Shown piece after piece: positions 9,064-17,093 of a stretch of DNA of 21,835 bases. Location of the stretch: the NCBI GenBank assembly GCA_964607755.1, contig CAZSMC010000070.1, positions 1-21,835 on the forward strand, given 5' to 3'. The translations under genes and the position numbers were made by a program. The first letter of the stretch is position 1. Each line of letters starts with the position of its first letter. The notes beneath the pieces were generated by a model. The model did no database searches and was not told the DNA's origin. It saw only the letters and a program-made list of their open reading frames with translations. The stretch comes from CAZSMC01 sp964607755 (GTDB lineage: Bacteria > Zhuqueibacterota > Zhuqueibacteria > Residuimicrobiales > Krinioviventaceae).

Positions 9064-9239
9064 GACGATGGAATCCATGTAAACGCAAAGAGATATTTTA
9101 CAATGAAATTCTGGCGCAGGATGAGATCGCCCGGCTTTTTGCTCCCAAAGTGCTGACCAACTGGAAACGGTACACAGTAGACGGCGAGCAAAAAGTAACG
9201 GACATTAAACGGGATGAAAGGAAAATGGGTAATGCCTGA
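9060..9239 (+). pseudogene. Relic of an adenine-specific DNA methyltransferase (type III Mod-like)
   Basis: The ATG at 9060 overlaps the GH16 stop (ATGA). The 59-codon product contains EIFYNEILAQDEIARL, then PKVLTNWKRYTVDGEQKVTD and IKRDE. From memory of the family this resembles the segment just before the NLIIKGNN...DPPYN region of site-specific adenine methyltransferases linked to type III restriction systems. Everything downstream, including the catalytic DPPY motif, is missing, and the frame ends inside the start of the RhuM gene. It is most likely a deletion remnant of a restriction-modification locus. The overlap with GH16 is probably accidental. Confidence 0.55.
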
Positions 9240-9793
9240 AAAATTACCTCAAAAACCGGATTCACAGATTTTGATTTACCGGAGCGAATCGGGCGAGACG
9301 AAAATCGAGGTGCGTCTGCAGGATGAAACCGTTTGGCTGACGCAGCGGGGAATGGCAGAGTTGTTTCAAACAAGCGTGCCCAACATCAACCTGCATCTCG
9401 GCAATATCTTTGAGGAGGGCGAGCTGGATCCCGGGGCAACTATTAAGGATTTCTTAATAGTTCAAAAAGAGGGCTCAAGAGAGGTGTCCCGAACGAGCAA
9501 ATTCTATAATCTCGACGCCATCATTTCTGTCGGCTATCGCATCAAATCCAGGACCGCCACCCGGTTCCGCCAGTGGGCCACGCAGCGCTTAAAGGAGTAT
9601 CTGGTCAAGGGATTTGTGTTGGACGACGACCGGCTGAAAAATNNNNNNNNNNNNNNNNNNNNNNNNNNNNNNNNNNNNNNNNNNNNNNNNNNNNNNNNNN
9701 NNNNNNNNNNNNNNNNNNNNNNNNNNNNNNNNNNNNNNNNNNTTTTTACATGAAGAACTGGATGCTGTTTCCAAAATGGTATTTCTAGCCTGA
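9232..9793 (+). CDS. rhuM: RhuM-family (virulence RhuM) protein, interrupted by an assembly gap and short at the 3' end
   Basis: 137 codons before the gap match the RhuM family: QILIYRSESGETKIEVRL, ETVWLTQRGMAELFQTSVPN, an SREVSR.TKFYNLDAIISVGYR-like block, and FRQWATQRLKEYLVKGF. After the gap, FLHEELDAVSKMV resembles the late ...L.E.ELD.L.R.V segment of the family, but a stop follows at 9791-9793, well before the usual C-terminus. RhuM proteins carry a winged-helix-like KilA/Fic-associated N-terminal fold, have no settled biochemical role, and often sit beside restriction-modification genes. An aagga site precedes ATG 9232; ATG 9214 is an alternative. The short end suggests a pseudogene unless a frameshift lies in the unassembled part. 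Confidence 0.75.
9643..9742. other. Assembly gap of 100 N within the RhuM gene
   Basis: Exactly 100 N. The gap falls on a codon boundary and direct abutment preserves the frame, but the family usually has about 100 more residues between the two flanks, so roughly 300 bases are probably missing. Confidence 0.9.
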
Positions 9794-9882
9794 TTATTCA
9801 TGCATTTAACCACAAAACACAAAGATACTATCTTGATTAAAATCTATAATTGCATAATTTCGATGTGTTGCAGGGTTCATAA

Positions 9883-9928
9883 TTTAACGCAAAGACCGCC
9901 GAGCACGCAGAGTATTCGCAAAGAAAAA
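9883..9928 (+). repeat. Interspersed repeat, left arm of an inverted pair
   Basis: Begins tttaacgcaaagaccgccga and ends gcaaagaaaaa. It matches the reverse complement of 10097-10142 over its whole 46 bases with about ten differences. Similar aacgcaaagaccgc... phrases are familiar as intergenic repeats in many FCB genomes (general knowledge, not checked). Confidence 0.7.
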
Positions 9929-10096
9929 CCAGGCCTGTTTAATTGTCAATCTCATTATCGATCTTGATGTTGACCTCTGTATTCTGAATCACTGTACACC
10001 TATTTCTTGTTGTTTATACTAAATTTGAATAAATTTTGCCCATCACAAAATAACCAGGATCGTTTTGACGTTATTATGAAAACAAATTCAGAAATA

Positions 10097-10142
10097 TTTT
10101 TCTCCGCGGATCTTTGCGACCTCGGCGGTCTCTGCGTTGAAA
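10097..10142 (-). repeat. Interspersed repeat, right arm of an inverted pair
   Basis: On the minus strand it reads tttcaacgcagagaccgccg ... gcggagaaaaa, the inverted partner of 9883-9928. The 168 bases between the arms contain no recognised gene. Confidence 0.7.
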
Positions 10143-10241
10143 TAAATTGAATAAAAGAATGAAATACATCTTCAATTGATATGGCTTTAATAAAGCATCT
10201 TTTAAACAGATTATTTTTTTCGACTAGATAAAAGGTGTACT

Positions 10242-10967
10242 TTAAGGATAAGGGGAAGAAATTTTCATCCGCTTGTTTATCAGCACCACGAGAATAACCG
10301 TCAGCAACAAATATCCGCCAAAAAGATATAATCCCATCACAGGATTCACCCCCGGTAAAACTACCATAACAATGGACAAAAGCACATAAATCCCACCGGC
10401 AAGTGAGGTGATTTGCCAGTAGTTCAAATGACCGTTACCAAATGCATCGACCATGAGCCCGATGCCGCCGCCAAACAGAACAAACAGCCAGTTTATTAAA
10501 AATGACAGGATGATACTCGCTATGGTCAAACCGATGATAAACGCCCGGGCATATTTGTCAATCGCTTCACCGATTTCCACCGGATTGAGCTCCTGTGGAC
10601 CGTCATCAGAATTCAGATTTTCAAGATCAATCTTTTTCACATCCGATTTGCGCTGTATCCATAATTCTTTTTCAGCAATGAAAACAGAATGTTGCGGCAC
10701 TGACAGGAAACGATCCTTGTCCGGTTTGCGGTCAAAAAAGACTTTGACACCATTTTTCAGTGTGACTGTCTTCGGCAGCTCGCCTTTGAGCTCGAGTCCG
10801 TTGTCTTTGAGGATAATGGTTGGGATATCTTTTGAAAGCAGCGGCCGGTAAAGCCTGATATAACCATGCAAAAGCCGGGCCCCGGGCATAATGATCAATA
10901 CGGTGATCAAAATTGCCGCTATCAGGGCGGCGAGAAGCGAATATCTTTTCTTATCAGGGAGCGTCAT
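10242..10967 (-). CDS. Polytopic membrane protein, possibly DUF1189-like
   Basis: 241 residues. One N-terminal transmembrane helix (about 11-31), a soluble domain of about 110 residues facing one side (with GELPKTVTLKNGVKVFFD), then three further helices (about 143-170, 185-206, 211-233) and a basic tail. The layout of one helix, a soluble beta-rich domain and a helical bundle resembles DUF1189 membrane proteins, but I hold that loosely. It starts 9 bases after the butyrate kinase stop, so it is co-transcribed and probably depends on readthrough, since its own ribosome site is weak. Function unknown. Confidence 0.7.
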   Translation of the reverse strand: MTLPDKKRYSLLAALIAAILITVLIIMPGARLLHGYIRLYRPLLSKDIPTIILKDNGLELKGELPKTVTLKNGVKVFFDRKPDKDRFLSVPQHSVFIAEKELWIQRKSDVKKIDLENLNSDDGPQELNPVEIGEAIDKYARAFIIGLTIASIILSFLINWLFVLFGGGIGLMVDAFGNGHLNYWQITSLAGGIYVLLSIVMVVLPGVNPVMGLYLFGGYLLLTVILVVLINKRMKISSPYP

Positions 10968-10976
10968 ATCCGTTTT

Positions 10977-12044
10977 TCACCTGTAAATTTTCATTTTTTC
11001 CTGTCCGGTTAGCACTCGCCAGGCGCCGGCTGCCATGGCTTCCATTTCCAGCTCGCCAGCATACACATGAACCGGTGCAATAAAAGCGATTCGTTCTGAA
11101 AGTGCCGAGACAAGAGTATTGGACTGGGCAAGACCGCCAGTCAGAACAATGGCCTGGACATTTCCGCAAAGCACTGTAGCCATGGCACCGATCTCTTTGG
11201 CGATCTGATAAATCATGGCATCGTAAACAAGTTTTGCATTCGAGTCGCCATCCGTGATTTTATGTTCTACAACAATCAGGTCGTTTGTATTCAGATACGC
11301 CATCAACCCGCCCTGACCATTGACGAGTTTTTTTATGTCCTTAAACGTGTACTGACCAGAAAAACACAGCGAGGCAAACGGCTGCATGGGCAGTGATCCG
11401 GTGCGTTCCGGCGAAAACGGTCCGGCATTCGATGCATCGTTCACATCGATGATGCGGCCATTCAAGAGCGGCGCCACAGAAATGCCGCTGCCCAGATGAG
11501 CCACAATAAAACGTGATTCCGAGATGTCGATGCCCATTTTTTCCGCTGTCCAGTGTGCAGCCGCACCCAAATTGAGGGCATGGGACAAACATGTGCGCTC
11601 AATAAGTGGATGTCCGGATAATCGGGCCACCGGTTCAAACTCATCCACAGAAACCGGATCCACAACAAAAGCCGGACAATCAAAGGATTCGGCTACGGAC
11701 TGTGCCAAAGCACAACCTAAATTGGAGACGTGTTCGCCCTGAACGCCGCGCCGGGCATCATTGACCATGGTTTTGTTAACCTTGAAGGTGCCGCGTTTGA
11801 CAGGCTTAAAAAGGCCGCCTCGCCCGACAACTGCGTCCAGACGGGTGATGTGGTTGTCGGCGATGAATGTTTGCACGGCATTCAACCGGCGATCAAATTG
11901 ATCCCAGAGCCGGGTGCCTTGCACAGATTTTGGCTCATGCCGAATTGTCTGCTGGACTCTTTTTTCATTGTTGCTGAACAAAGCCACTTTTGTGGATGTG
12001 GAGCCGGGATTAATAGTGAGAATGTTGAATAAATGGTTTGTCAT
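10977..12044 (-). CDS. buk: Butyrate kinase
   Basis: 355 residues, the usual length. This acetate/butyrate kinase of the ASKHA fold catalyses butyryl phosphate + ADP = butyrate + ATP, or the same on branched-chain acyl phosphates. Visible motifs: phosphate-1 loop ILTINPGSTSTKVALF at 8-23, GRGGLFKPVKRGTF at 74-87, VDPVSVDEFEPVARLSGHP at 128-146, adenosine-region FIVAHLGSGISVA at 179-191, NAGPFSPERTGSLP at 206-219, and VLTGGLA near the end. No phosphotransbutyrylase gene lies in the window, so its usual partner must be elsewhere or just lost. It could act on isobutyrate or valerate; this cannot be told from sequence. The membrane-protein gene follows 9 bases downstream. Confidence 0.93.
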   Translation of the reverse strand: MTNHLFNILTINPGSTSTKVALFSNNEKRVQQTIRHEPKSVQGTRLWDQFDRRLNAVQTFIADNHITRLDAVVGRGGLFKPVKRGTFKVNKTMVNDARRGVQGEHVSNLGCALAQSVAESFDCPAFVVDPVSVDEFEPVARLSGHPLIERTCLSHALNLGAAAHWTAEKMGIDISESRFIVAHLGSGISVAPLLNGRIIDVNDASNAGPFSPERTGSLPMQPFASLCFSGQYTFKDIKKLVNGQGGLMAYLNTNDLIVVEHKITDGDSNAKLVYDAMIYQIAKEIGAMATVLCGNVQAIVLTGGLAQSNTLVSALSERIAFIAPVHVYAGELEMEAMAAGAWRVLTGQEKMKIYR

Positions 12045-12102
12045 GATTTTTTAATTCATTTCCCAGCTATCTGTAATCTTATAAATACTGCCTATTTTGC
12101 AC

Positions 12103-12591
12103 CTATTTATATTTTCCACAACATTTCTTATATTTCTTGCCACTACCACAAGGACAAGGATCATTTCTTCCTGGTTTGTTGTCGGTAGTTATTGTCTGCT
12201 TGTTTCGCTCGGGCAAAAAAGAAACTAAAGGGAGAGGATTTTCATCACTTCCTATTTCAAGATTTTTTTTATCATCAGGTATGGCATCCAAATCAACAAT
12301 GCCAGCTATCGCGTATCTTATATTTTTATCTTTTCTAATCCCAAGTTGTACAGCTTGTTCAACCTTATTAGAATCAAAAACCACAACAGGACATTTCATG
12401 CAAAAATGGCTACCTGAAAGGTTTGTAATAAATTCGCTTTCATCGTGATCGGATTTGACACAAAGTAGTATCGGACATTGTTCTTCAATTAATTCAGAAC
12501 TACATTCTGGACAGAATGTCAAGCTGTATTCATTACTGTAATACATTCGTCTTGGAATTGATAAATCGAATTTTCTCGACTTTTTCGTCAT
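12103..12591 (-). CDS. SEC-C motif zinc-binding protein
   Basis: 162 residues. The C-terminus carries a SEC-C motif (GRNDPCPCGSGKKYKKCCGK at 141-160), a zinc-binding tail also found on SecA that contacts SecB or ribosomes. The N-terminal half has two more Cys pairs, CPEC at 27-30 and CMKC at 64-67, enough for a separate zinc knuckle. The body is otherwise unrecognised. The gene is on the same strand as its neighbours, 58 bases ahead of butyrate kinase. Its coding is AT-richer than the flanking CotH gene. A chaperone or quality-control role is possible from the SEC-C tail only. Confidence 0.8.
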   Translation of the reverse strand: MTKKSRKFDLSIPRRMYYSNEYSLTFCPECSSELIEEQCPILLCVKSDHDESEFITNLSGSHFCMKCPVVVFDSNKVEQAVQLGIRKDKNIRYAIAGIVDLDAIPDDKKNLEIGSDENPLPLVSFLPERNKQTITTDNKPGRNDPCPCGSGKKYKKCCGKYK

Positions 12592-12689
12592 ATTTCAATT
12601 TTTCATGTGTTAGTTTGATCTTTGCCTTGCTGAGAACAGTTAATAATAGCGGCCTGAGGGCAAGAGAGGTGTTTTTCTATTCCTCCATT

Positions 12690-12806
12690 TTAAAATCTGG
12701 CTATCCTCAAGCATCGTAAAAGCCGGCACTTAAAATCTTTTTCAGCAGCGGTCAAAAAGACGGTCAGCAGCAACAGACACAAAATGAATGTATTAAATTT
12801 TATCAT
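12690..12806 (-). pseudogene. Signal-peptide relic of a secreted protein
   Basis: An ATG at 12806, 22 bases after the CotH stop with a ggagcg site, opens a textbook signal peptide (MIKFNTFILCLLLLTVFLTA) followed by AEKDFK and a stop after 38 codons. A shifted frame at the same place reads SAGFYDA, which recalls the N-terminus of the upstream CotH protein (KFSVDRGFYTS). It is probably the start of a second, deleted paralogue or another operon gene. Confidence 0.4.
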
Positions 12807-12828
12807 TGTGAACGCTCCATTCTTGATT

Positions 12829-15800
12829 TTATTTCAAAAGCAACATTTTACTTGTACTAACCAGAGAATCGTCTACTGTAAAACGACAGACATACAAGCC
12901 GCTGGACACCGGTTGACCGGCTTCATCGAGTCCCTGCCAGAGAAAATTATACAATCCTGGTTCGCGGCGTGAATCGAGCAGCGTTTTGACGCTCCGGCCG
13001 TTCATGTTGTAAACTTCCAACAGCACATGACCAGCCTGCTCCAGGCGAAAGCTGATCATGGTTGAGGCGTTAAACGGATTAGGGTAATTCTGGTTCAGCA
13101 CATAAAGTGATGGCCCGGAAACCTCTTGCTGCTCATCCTTTATTTCTTTTGCGCGAGTAGTGGTCTTATCCGCCGCCCATTTCACAGCAGCATCGAATAA
13201 TGCCCAGCCCTGTTCTGTCGTTTCCAGGGCAATGCCGTCGTTAAAATAAAAACCCACACGCCGGGCGGGTGCTTGCAGGCCCTGCATTTGCATGCCGCGT
13301 TCGTAGGCAAAAATTGCCGCGCGGTCAGGATAATTCTCCCAGGAGGCAATAACCTCGGCAGTGGGTGCGGGTTTACCCCAGCTCGCCTGGATTGGATTTT
13401 CTAACACCGGGACCGTACCGCTCAAACCGGCAGCAAGGTCGTGCAGTGGATTCTCAATCACGAGCGATGATGCCGATGCTTTGCCAAAATCGGTATCTTC
13501 CTTACCGGCTGTCATTTTCATGTGGTTAAAAATATAGGGTTCACACACGATGCAAGGTACCTCGCTGTCGGTGAACGTGCCGGTAATGTCGTTGGCATTC
13601 ACGCTTTCGGAAATCAATACAGCCGCTTTATTTGCCGCACTGCCAACAGATACATGTTGTTGGGCTAAAATGTCAACGTCGTATCCGTTCTGGATCAAGC
13701 GATCATAAATAGTCCGGTCATCGTCAGTCAGATTTCTGTCCTGAACCACAAAAAGCAATTCGTTCGAATCTTCCGGAGCAGGGGGGACGTATTTGGCAGA
13801 ATCATTGAATCCCGGCGAACCCAGTTTGAACAGGCTTGCCCGCCAGTTATCCGGATTATTGGGCGCCGGGTTGTGGTCAAAATCTTTTGGAACCAGCGAA
13901 TAGCCGTCACCGTCCGGCGATTCCGGCCAGGGCGCACTGTCGTCATATTCTACAGAAAAAATAGGCTGATTTAAAGCATCGGAAAGGGTAACCTTTTCTC
14001 CGCTGTTATCCAGTTGTCCGTCATATTCGCCAAAAGGGCGCAACCGGTATTTTTCAAAAAAGTGTTCTTGATCACTGCACAACACGATAAAACTTTTTCC
14101 TGGCATGGACAGGCCGTCGGGAAATTGGTACGAAATACCGTCCGTAAACGCCACACCGGAGATATTGAGTGAATCGTGACTGGTGTTTTTTATCTCAATG
14201 AATTCGAACTTGTCACCGTCCGTATTTTCATAATCCGGGGGATGATACATGATTTCTGTGATTTTTATATCGCTGAGGTCCGCAGGCGTATAAAAAACAG
14301 CAGATTGCAGTGGGCTCCATTCACCGTTATTTCTGATCCGGGCTTTGATCGTTTGCGTCTGGCGAATCGTCACATCGACAGGTTGACCCGAAGACAGGGC
14401 TGAAGCGGAAACCGTGCCGCCTGAAGCCCGGGGATCGCGGTTGTCTGTCGTGTAATAAATAGTGCCCTGAGAATTCGGATTTTCAATTGTCAGGACAAAC
14501 GATTTTGACACCTTACCGCCAGGGTGACTGAACCCGGGTGGTTCGGTGTTTGGGTATAGACCGTGATCACGAAACTCTTCAATAAAGTGCTCGACATTTT
14601 TCTGGATGTTTTCCCGCACGCGCTGAACGCTTTCCTGCCAGTCTTTATGCACAAACATGTATCCCGGGCGCTGGATGCGATTATCATCATCGGACCAGCG
14701 TTTCTGGTCAGCCCGCACCGGTAATGATAATCGATCGGCAAGACGGTCAAAGCGCGCAAACAGGCTGTCGTTGCACAGCGGCCCATTTCTCAGCAATAGC
14801 GAATAAACGCGGTCAGCAAATGTCATGCGAAAATCCGGGTTCTCGATCATGGCGTTCCAGATTCTTGCCGGCACTGTTTTCAGACCTTTATTCACGTACT
14901 GGCTTTTGCTGTCATCCCACAAGTACGGAGAATAGCGCGCATGCTTGTACGATTGCGGATCATCGTTTTCCAGAAACGTCTTTTCAGCATCCCAGCAATA
15001 GAAAAATCCGGGCTCGGCAAGCGGACCGTTTTTTTGCACAAAAACCCAATTGTTGTCCGGCCAGTCGCCAACAGCGTGGAAATTTTGAAGGATCAGGTAA
15101 TCGGCAAAGCGCTCGGGATTGAGAATCGAAACGGCATTTTTATAGGCTGTGGAATCTTTGAGATCTTGTTCCTCGCACATTTGCAAAAGCTGGACATATC
15201 GAGAAGGATTACCTCTGACAATCTGGCCGTCATCATGGCTATCCGCGTTCGACTTGACGATCAGCCAGTCCTCTTCTTTTCCTCCGTGATAATTCTGCAG
15301 AAAATCAGCATCGATAGCTTCTGTCAGGTTGTACATGCCCCAATACAATCCATTCAAGTAGAGATGCACGAATGTATTATGCGTGCCGTAACCGGACGCA
15401 GCTAATTGAGCATCGCGAACCAAAATATCGCGGAAATAAATGTTCAATGCCGGATTGTAAATTTGTCCGGTGTAATTTTCCATATAACCGGCGCGGAGAA
15501 TGATGGAATCGAAATCATTGATCAGAGAGGAAGAAGAGAATGTCGCATCGGCAAAAACAGGTTCTTTGAGTTTTGACGGTCCGTATTTTGATTTAAAGTC
15601 AAGGCGAAATCCGCGTTTGCAGCGGTCAATGGCCCGGTGACTTCGCGGCTGGATGCCGCTGTTGACTTGAAAACTGTTCTCATCCGAAGGATCGATATAT
15701 TCAAAAGAACAGGCAAATTCATACCCGGCGTTATTGTCGCGGCCACCGTTATTGTAAATCCCGTTGCTTTCAAACAAATAGATAGGGTCCATCACAATTG

Positions 15801-16278
15801 AAACAGATGGCAGAGCTAAAAGCGCCTCGCGGATGGTGTCGTCGTTATCAGGATATTCCGGGTCCATCTGATAATCCGCCGGAACAAAATCGCCGCGATC
15901 CGAGTACCAGCGTTCCGGTCTGCCTTTGGGCAGCTTTGGTTGATTGATGACATCATTTAAAAATATAAAAGTTTGCGTATCCACGTTTGTCGGGTCCATG
16001 CCGGATTTGTAAGCAATCGCCCGAAGTGTGGTGGTGGATGAAATTGTCAAAGGTTCTGTATATACAATCCCGGACGAGGCAGAAGGTTTTGTGCCGTTTA
16101 GCGTATATCGTATTTCTGCTCCTGGTGTCGCGGTGGTAACTTTTACTTTGATAGGCGAAGTATAGAAACCCCTGTCCACACTAAATTTTGTATCAGCAAC
16201 TTGTTGTTGGGAAAAAAGAAATGACCCTGTTAACAAGACGCAACAAAAAAGTATTGATAATGAATATTTTAGCTGCAT
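12829..16278 (-). CDS. Large secreted CotH-family protein with chitobiase-C, lamin-tail, Rossmann-like and T9SS domains
   Basis: 1149 residues. Signal peptide about 1-24; a chitobiase/hexosaminidase C-terminal-type Ig domain about 32-106 (ATPGAEIRYTLNGTKPS); CotH kinase-like core about 155-570 (SIVMDPIYLF, IQPRSHRAIDRCKRGFRLDF, YLNGLYWGMYNLTEAIDADF, ILQNFHAVGDWPDNNWVF, then FFYCWDAEKTF, which fits the metal-binding WD.D region); a second chitobiase-C-like domain about 585-664; lamin-tail domain about 668-795 (ITEIMYHPP, EFIEIKNTS); a Rossmann-like domain about 812-1040 (LLFVVQDRNLTDDD, then VGFYFNDGIALETTEQGW); T9SS sorting domain from about 1070 (NYPNPFNASTMISF) ending KMLLLK. CotH of Bacillus is an atypical spore-coat protein kinase; whether this secreted form phosphorylates is unknown. 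The start has no strong ribosome site but the signal peptide fixes it. Confidence 0.9.
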   Translation of the reverse strand: MQLKYSLSILFCCVLLTGSFLFSQQQVADTKFSVDRGFYTSPIKVKVTTATPGAEIRYTLNGTKPSASSGIVYTEPLTISSTTTLRAIAYKSGMDPTNVDTQTFIFLNDVINQPKLPKGRPERWYSDRGDFVPADYQMDPEYPDNDDTIREALLALPSVSIVMDPIYLFESNGIYNNGGRDNNAGYEFACSFEYIDPSDENSFQVNSGIQPRSHRAIDRCKRGFRLDFKSKYGPSKLKEPVFADATFSSSSLINDFDSIILRAGYMENYTGQIYNPALNIYFRDILVRDAQLAASGYGTHNTFVHLYLNGLYWGMYNLTEAIDADFLQNYHGGKEEDWLIVKSNADSHDDGQIVRGNPSRYVQLLQMCEEQDLKDSTAYKNAVSILNPERFADYLILQNFHAVGDWPDNNWVFVQKNGPLAEPGFFYCWDAEKTFLENDDPQSYKHARYSPYLWDDSKSQYVNKGLKTVPARIWNAMIENPDFRMTFADRVYSLLLRNGPLCNDSLFARFDRLADRLSLPVRADQKRWSDDDNRIQRPGYMFVHKDWQESVQRVRENIQKNVEHFIEEFRDHGLYPNTEPPGFSHPGGKVSKSFVLTIENPNSQGTIYYTTDNRDPRASGGTVSASALSSGQPVDVTIRQTQTIKARIRNNGEWSPLQSAVFYTPADLSDIKITEIMYHPPDYENTDGDKFEFIEIKNTSHDSLNISGVAFTDGISYQFPDGLSMPGKSFIVLCSDQEHFFEKYRLRPFGEYDGQLDNSGEKVTLSDALNQPIFSVEYDDSAPWPESPDGDGYSLVPKDFDHNPAPNNPDNWRASLFKLGSPGFNDSAKYVPPAPEDSNELLFVVQDRNLTDDDRTIYDRLIQNGYDVDILAQQHVSVGSAANKAAVLISESVNANDITGTFTDSEVPCIVCEPYIFNHMKMTAGKEDTDFGKASASSLVIENPLHDLAAGLSGTVPVLENPIQASWGKPAPTAEVIASWENYPDRAAIFAYERGMQMQGLQAPARRVGFYFNDGIALETTEQGWALFDAAVKWAADKTTTRAKEIKDEQQEVSGPSLYVLNQNYPNPFNASTMISFRLEQAGHVLLEVYNMNGRSVKTLLDSRREPGLYNFLWQGLDEAGQPVSSGLYVCRFTVDDSLVSTSKMLLLK

Positions 16279-16433
16279 TGTTTAGCTTTCGTTGACATAT
16301 CTGCACTATTAAAAAACGAGTCAAATTACGCTTTCTAAATGGGAAAGTCAAGAACGATTCGTGGAAAATAGTCATACCTCAGTGACTGGTGGATAATACA
16401 GATGGTTTTGTATAGTAGCTTATAATTTGACAT

Positions 16434-16490
16434 TTAACCAAATTTGGCAAAAGATTCAATTTTTATTGGTTCCGGTTTATCCGGTTGTGG
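16434..16490 (+). repeat. Direct repeat copy A1
   Basis: Contains ttggcaaaagatt and ttattggttccggtttatcc, shared with 16779-16832 in the same order with a few mismatches and one indel. The core ccggtttatccgg is itself a near-palindrome. Confidence 0.75.
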
Positions 16491-16778
16491 TGAGTTGTAT
16501 GAAAAATATGGCTTAGATAGACAGAGCGGTTATTCCTGTCCATCTTTATCTGGATAGGTGTTAACCTTATGCCGTAGTCGTAACCTTAGTAGACAATGAA
16601 AACCCACCCCCGACAACATTATTACCTTATTCCGGTGTACCAATACTAATAAACCGGAACCACTATATTCTGGCAGGATTTTTAATTAGGTAATAAGGTT
16701 TTTTTGTTTTTTTTCATAAAGAGCTACCAAGGGGAAAGATAAACCATAAGGTTTTTTTGTATCTTTCAAGTAAACTCT

Positions 16779-16832
16779 TAACCACACTTGGCAAAAGATT
16801 TCAATCCTTATTGGTTCCGGTTTATCCGGGTA
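16779..16832 (+). repeat. Direct repeat copy A2
   Basis: Second copy of the element at 16434. Similarity ends just after ccgg, and the sequences on each side are unrelated. The 14-mer tggttccggtttat at 16813-16826 recurs at 16467-16480 and inverted at 16649-16662. Confidence 0.75.
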
Positions 16833-17049
16833 TAGGAATAGAGACATCGGAAGTTAACCAACAATGGGGCGTTGTACGAACTCAAAATATTTGAAAAGAT
16901 CAAAATAAATAGTAGCATACAAAAATCCTCCGTGCCAAGGGAGCGTCCCATTGTTTCGGCTGCCAGGGCATCTCTACCTGCAACTGCGGTTATAGGGAAA
17001 TTAAAGTTCCGAATCGAACAACGACCAAAGAGGCAAAATGATATTTTTA

Positions 17050-17085
17050 TTTTCGGGAGCTTTATGGGATAAAAGCTCCCGAAAA
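17050..17085 (+). terminator. Perfect 14-bp hairpin with a T-tract on the plus strand
   Basis: Arms ttttcgggagcttt (17050-17063) and aaagctcccgaaaa (17072-17085) pair without mismatch around an 8-base loop; ttttt follows at 17086-17090. This is terminator-like for plus-strand transcription. It lies just past the stop of the minus-strand GH30 gene, where the minus-strand transcript would show A-rich rather than U-rich sequence after the stem. Confidence 0.55.
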
Positions 17086-17093
17086 TTTTTACT

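Larger units (their letters stand above)
9794..10241. other. Non-coding stretch with interspersed inverted repeats
   Basis: About 450 bases with no credible gene between the RhuM gene and the convergent membrane-protein gene. It holds the inverted repeat pair at 9883-9928 and 10097-10142 and a shorter related phrase (ccacaaaacacaaaga) near 9810. No RNA gene was recognised. Confidence 0.6.
16279..17093. other. 815-base intergenic composite repeat region
   Basis: No credible gene. It contains a direct repeat pair (16434-16490 and 16779-16832), an inverted 14-base piece of the same element (16649-16662), two copies of ataaggtttttttgt (16693 and 16747), and a 14-base-pair perfect palindrome (17050-17085). 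A minus-strand open frame running through 16808-17090 is continuous with a shadow of the GH30 gene and is not considered a gene. Confidence 0.65.

Noticed and set aside
9961..10020. Minus-strand protein-like end (TVIQNTEVNIKIDNEID) in the spacer
   Set aside because: Only about 20 codons are open after an upstream stop, and no family was recognised.
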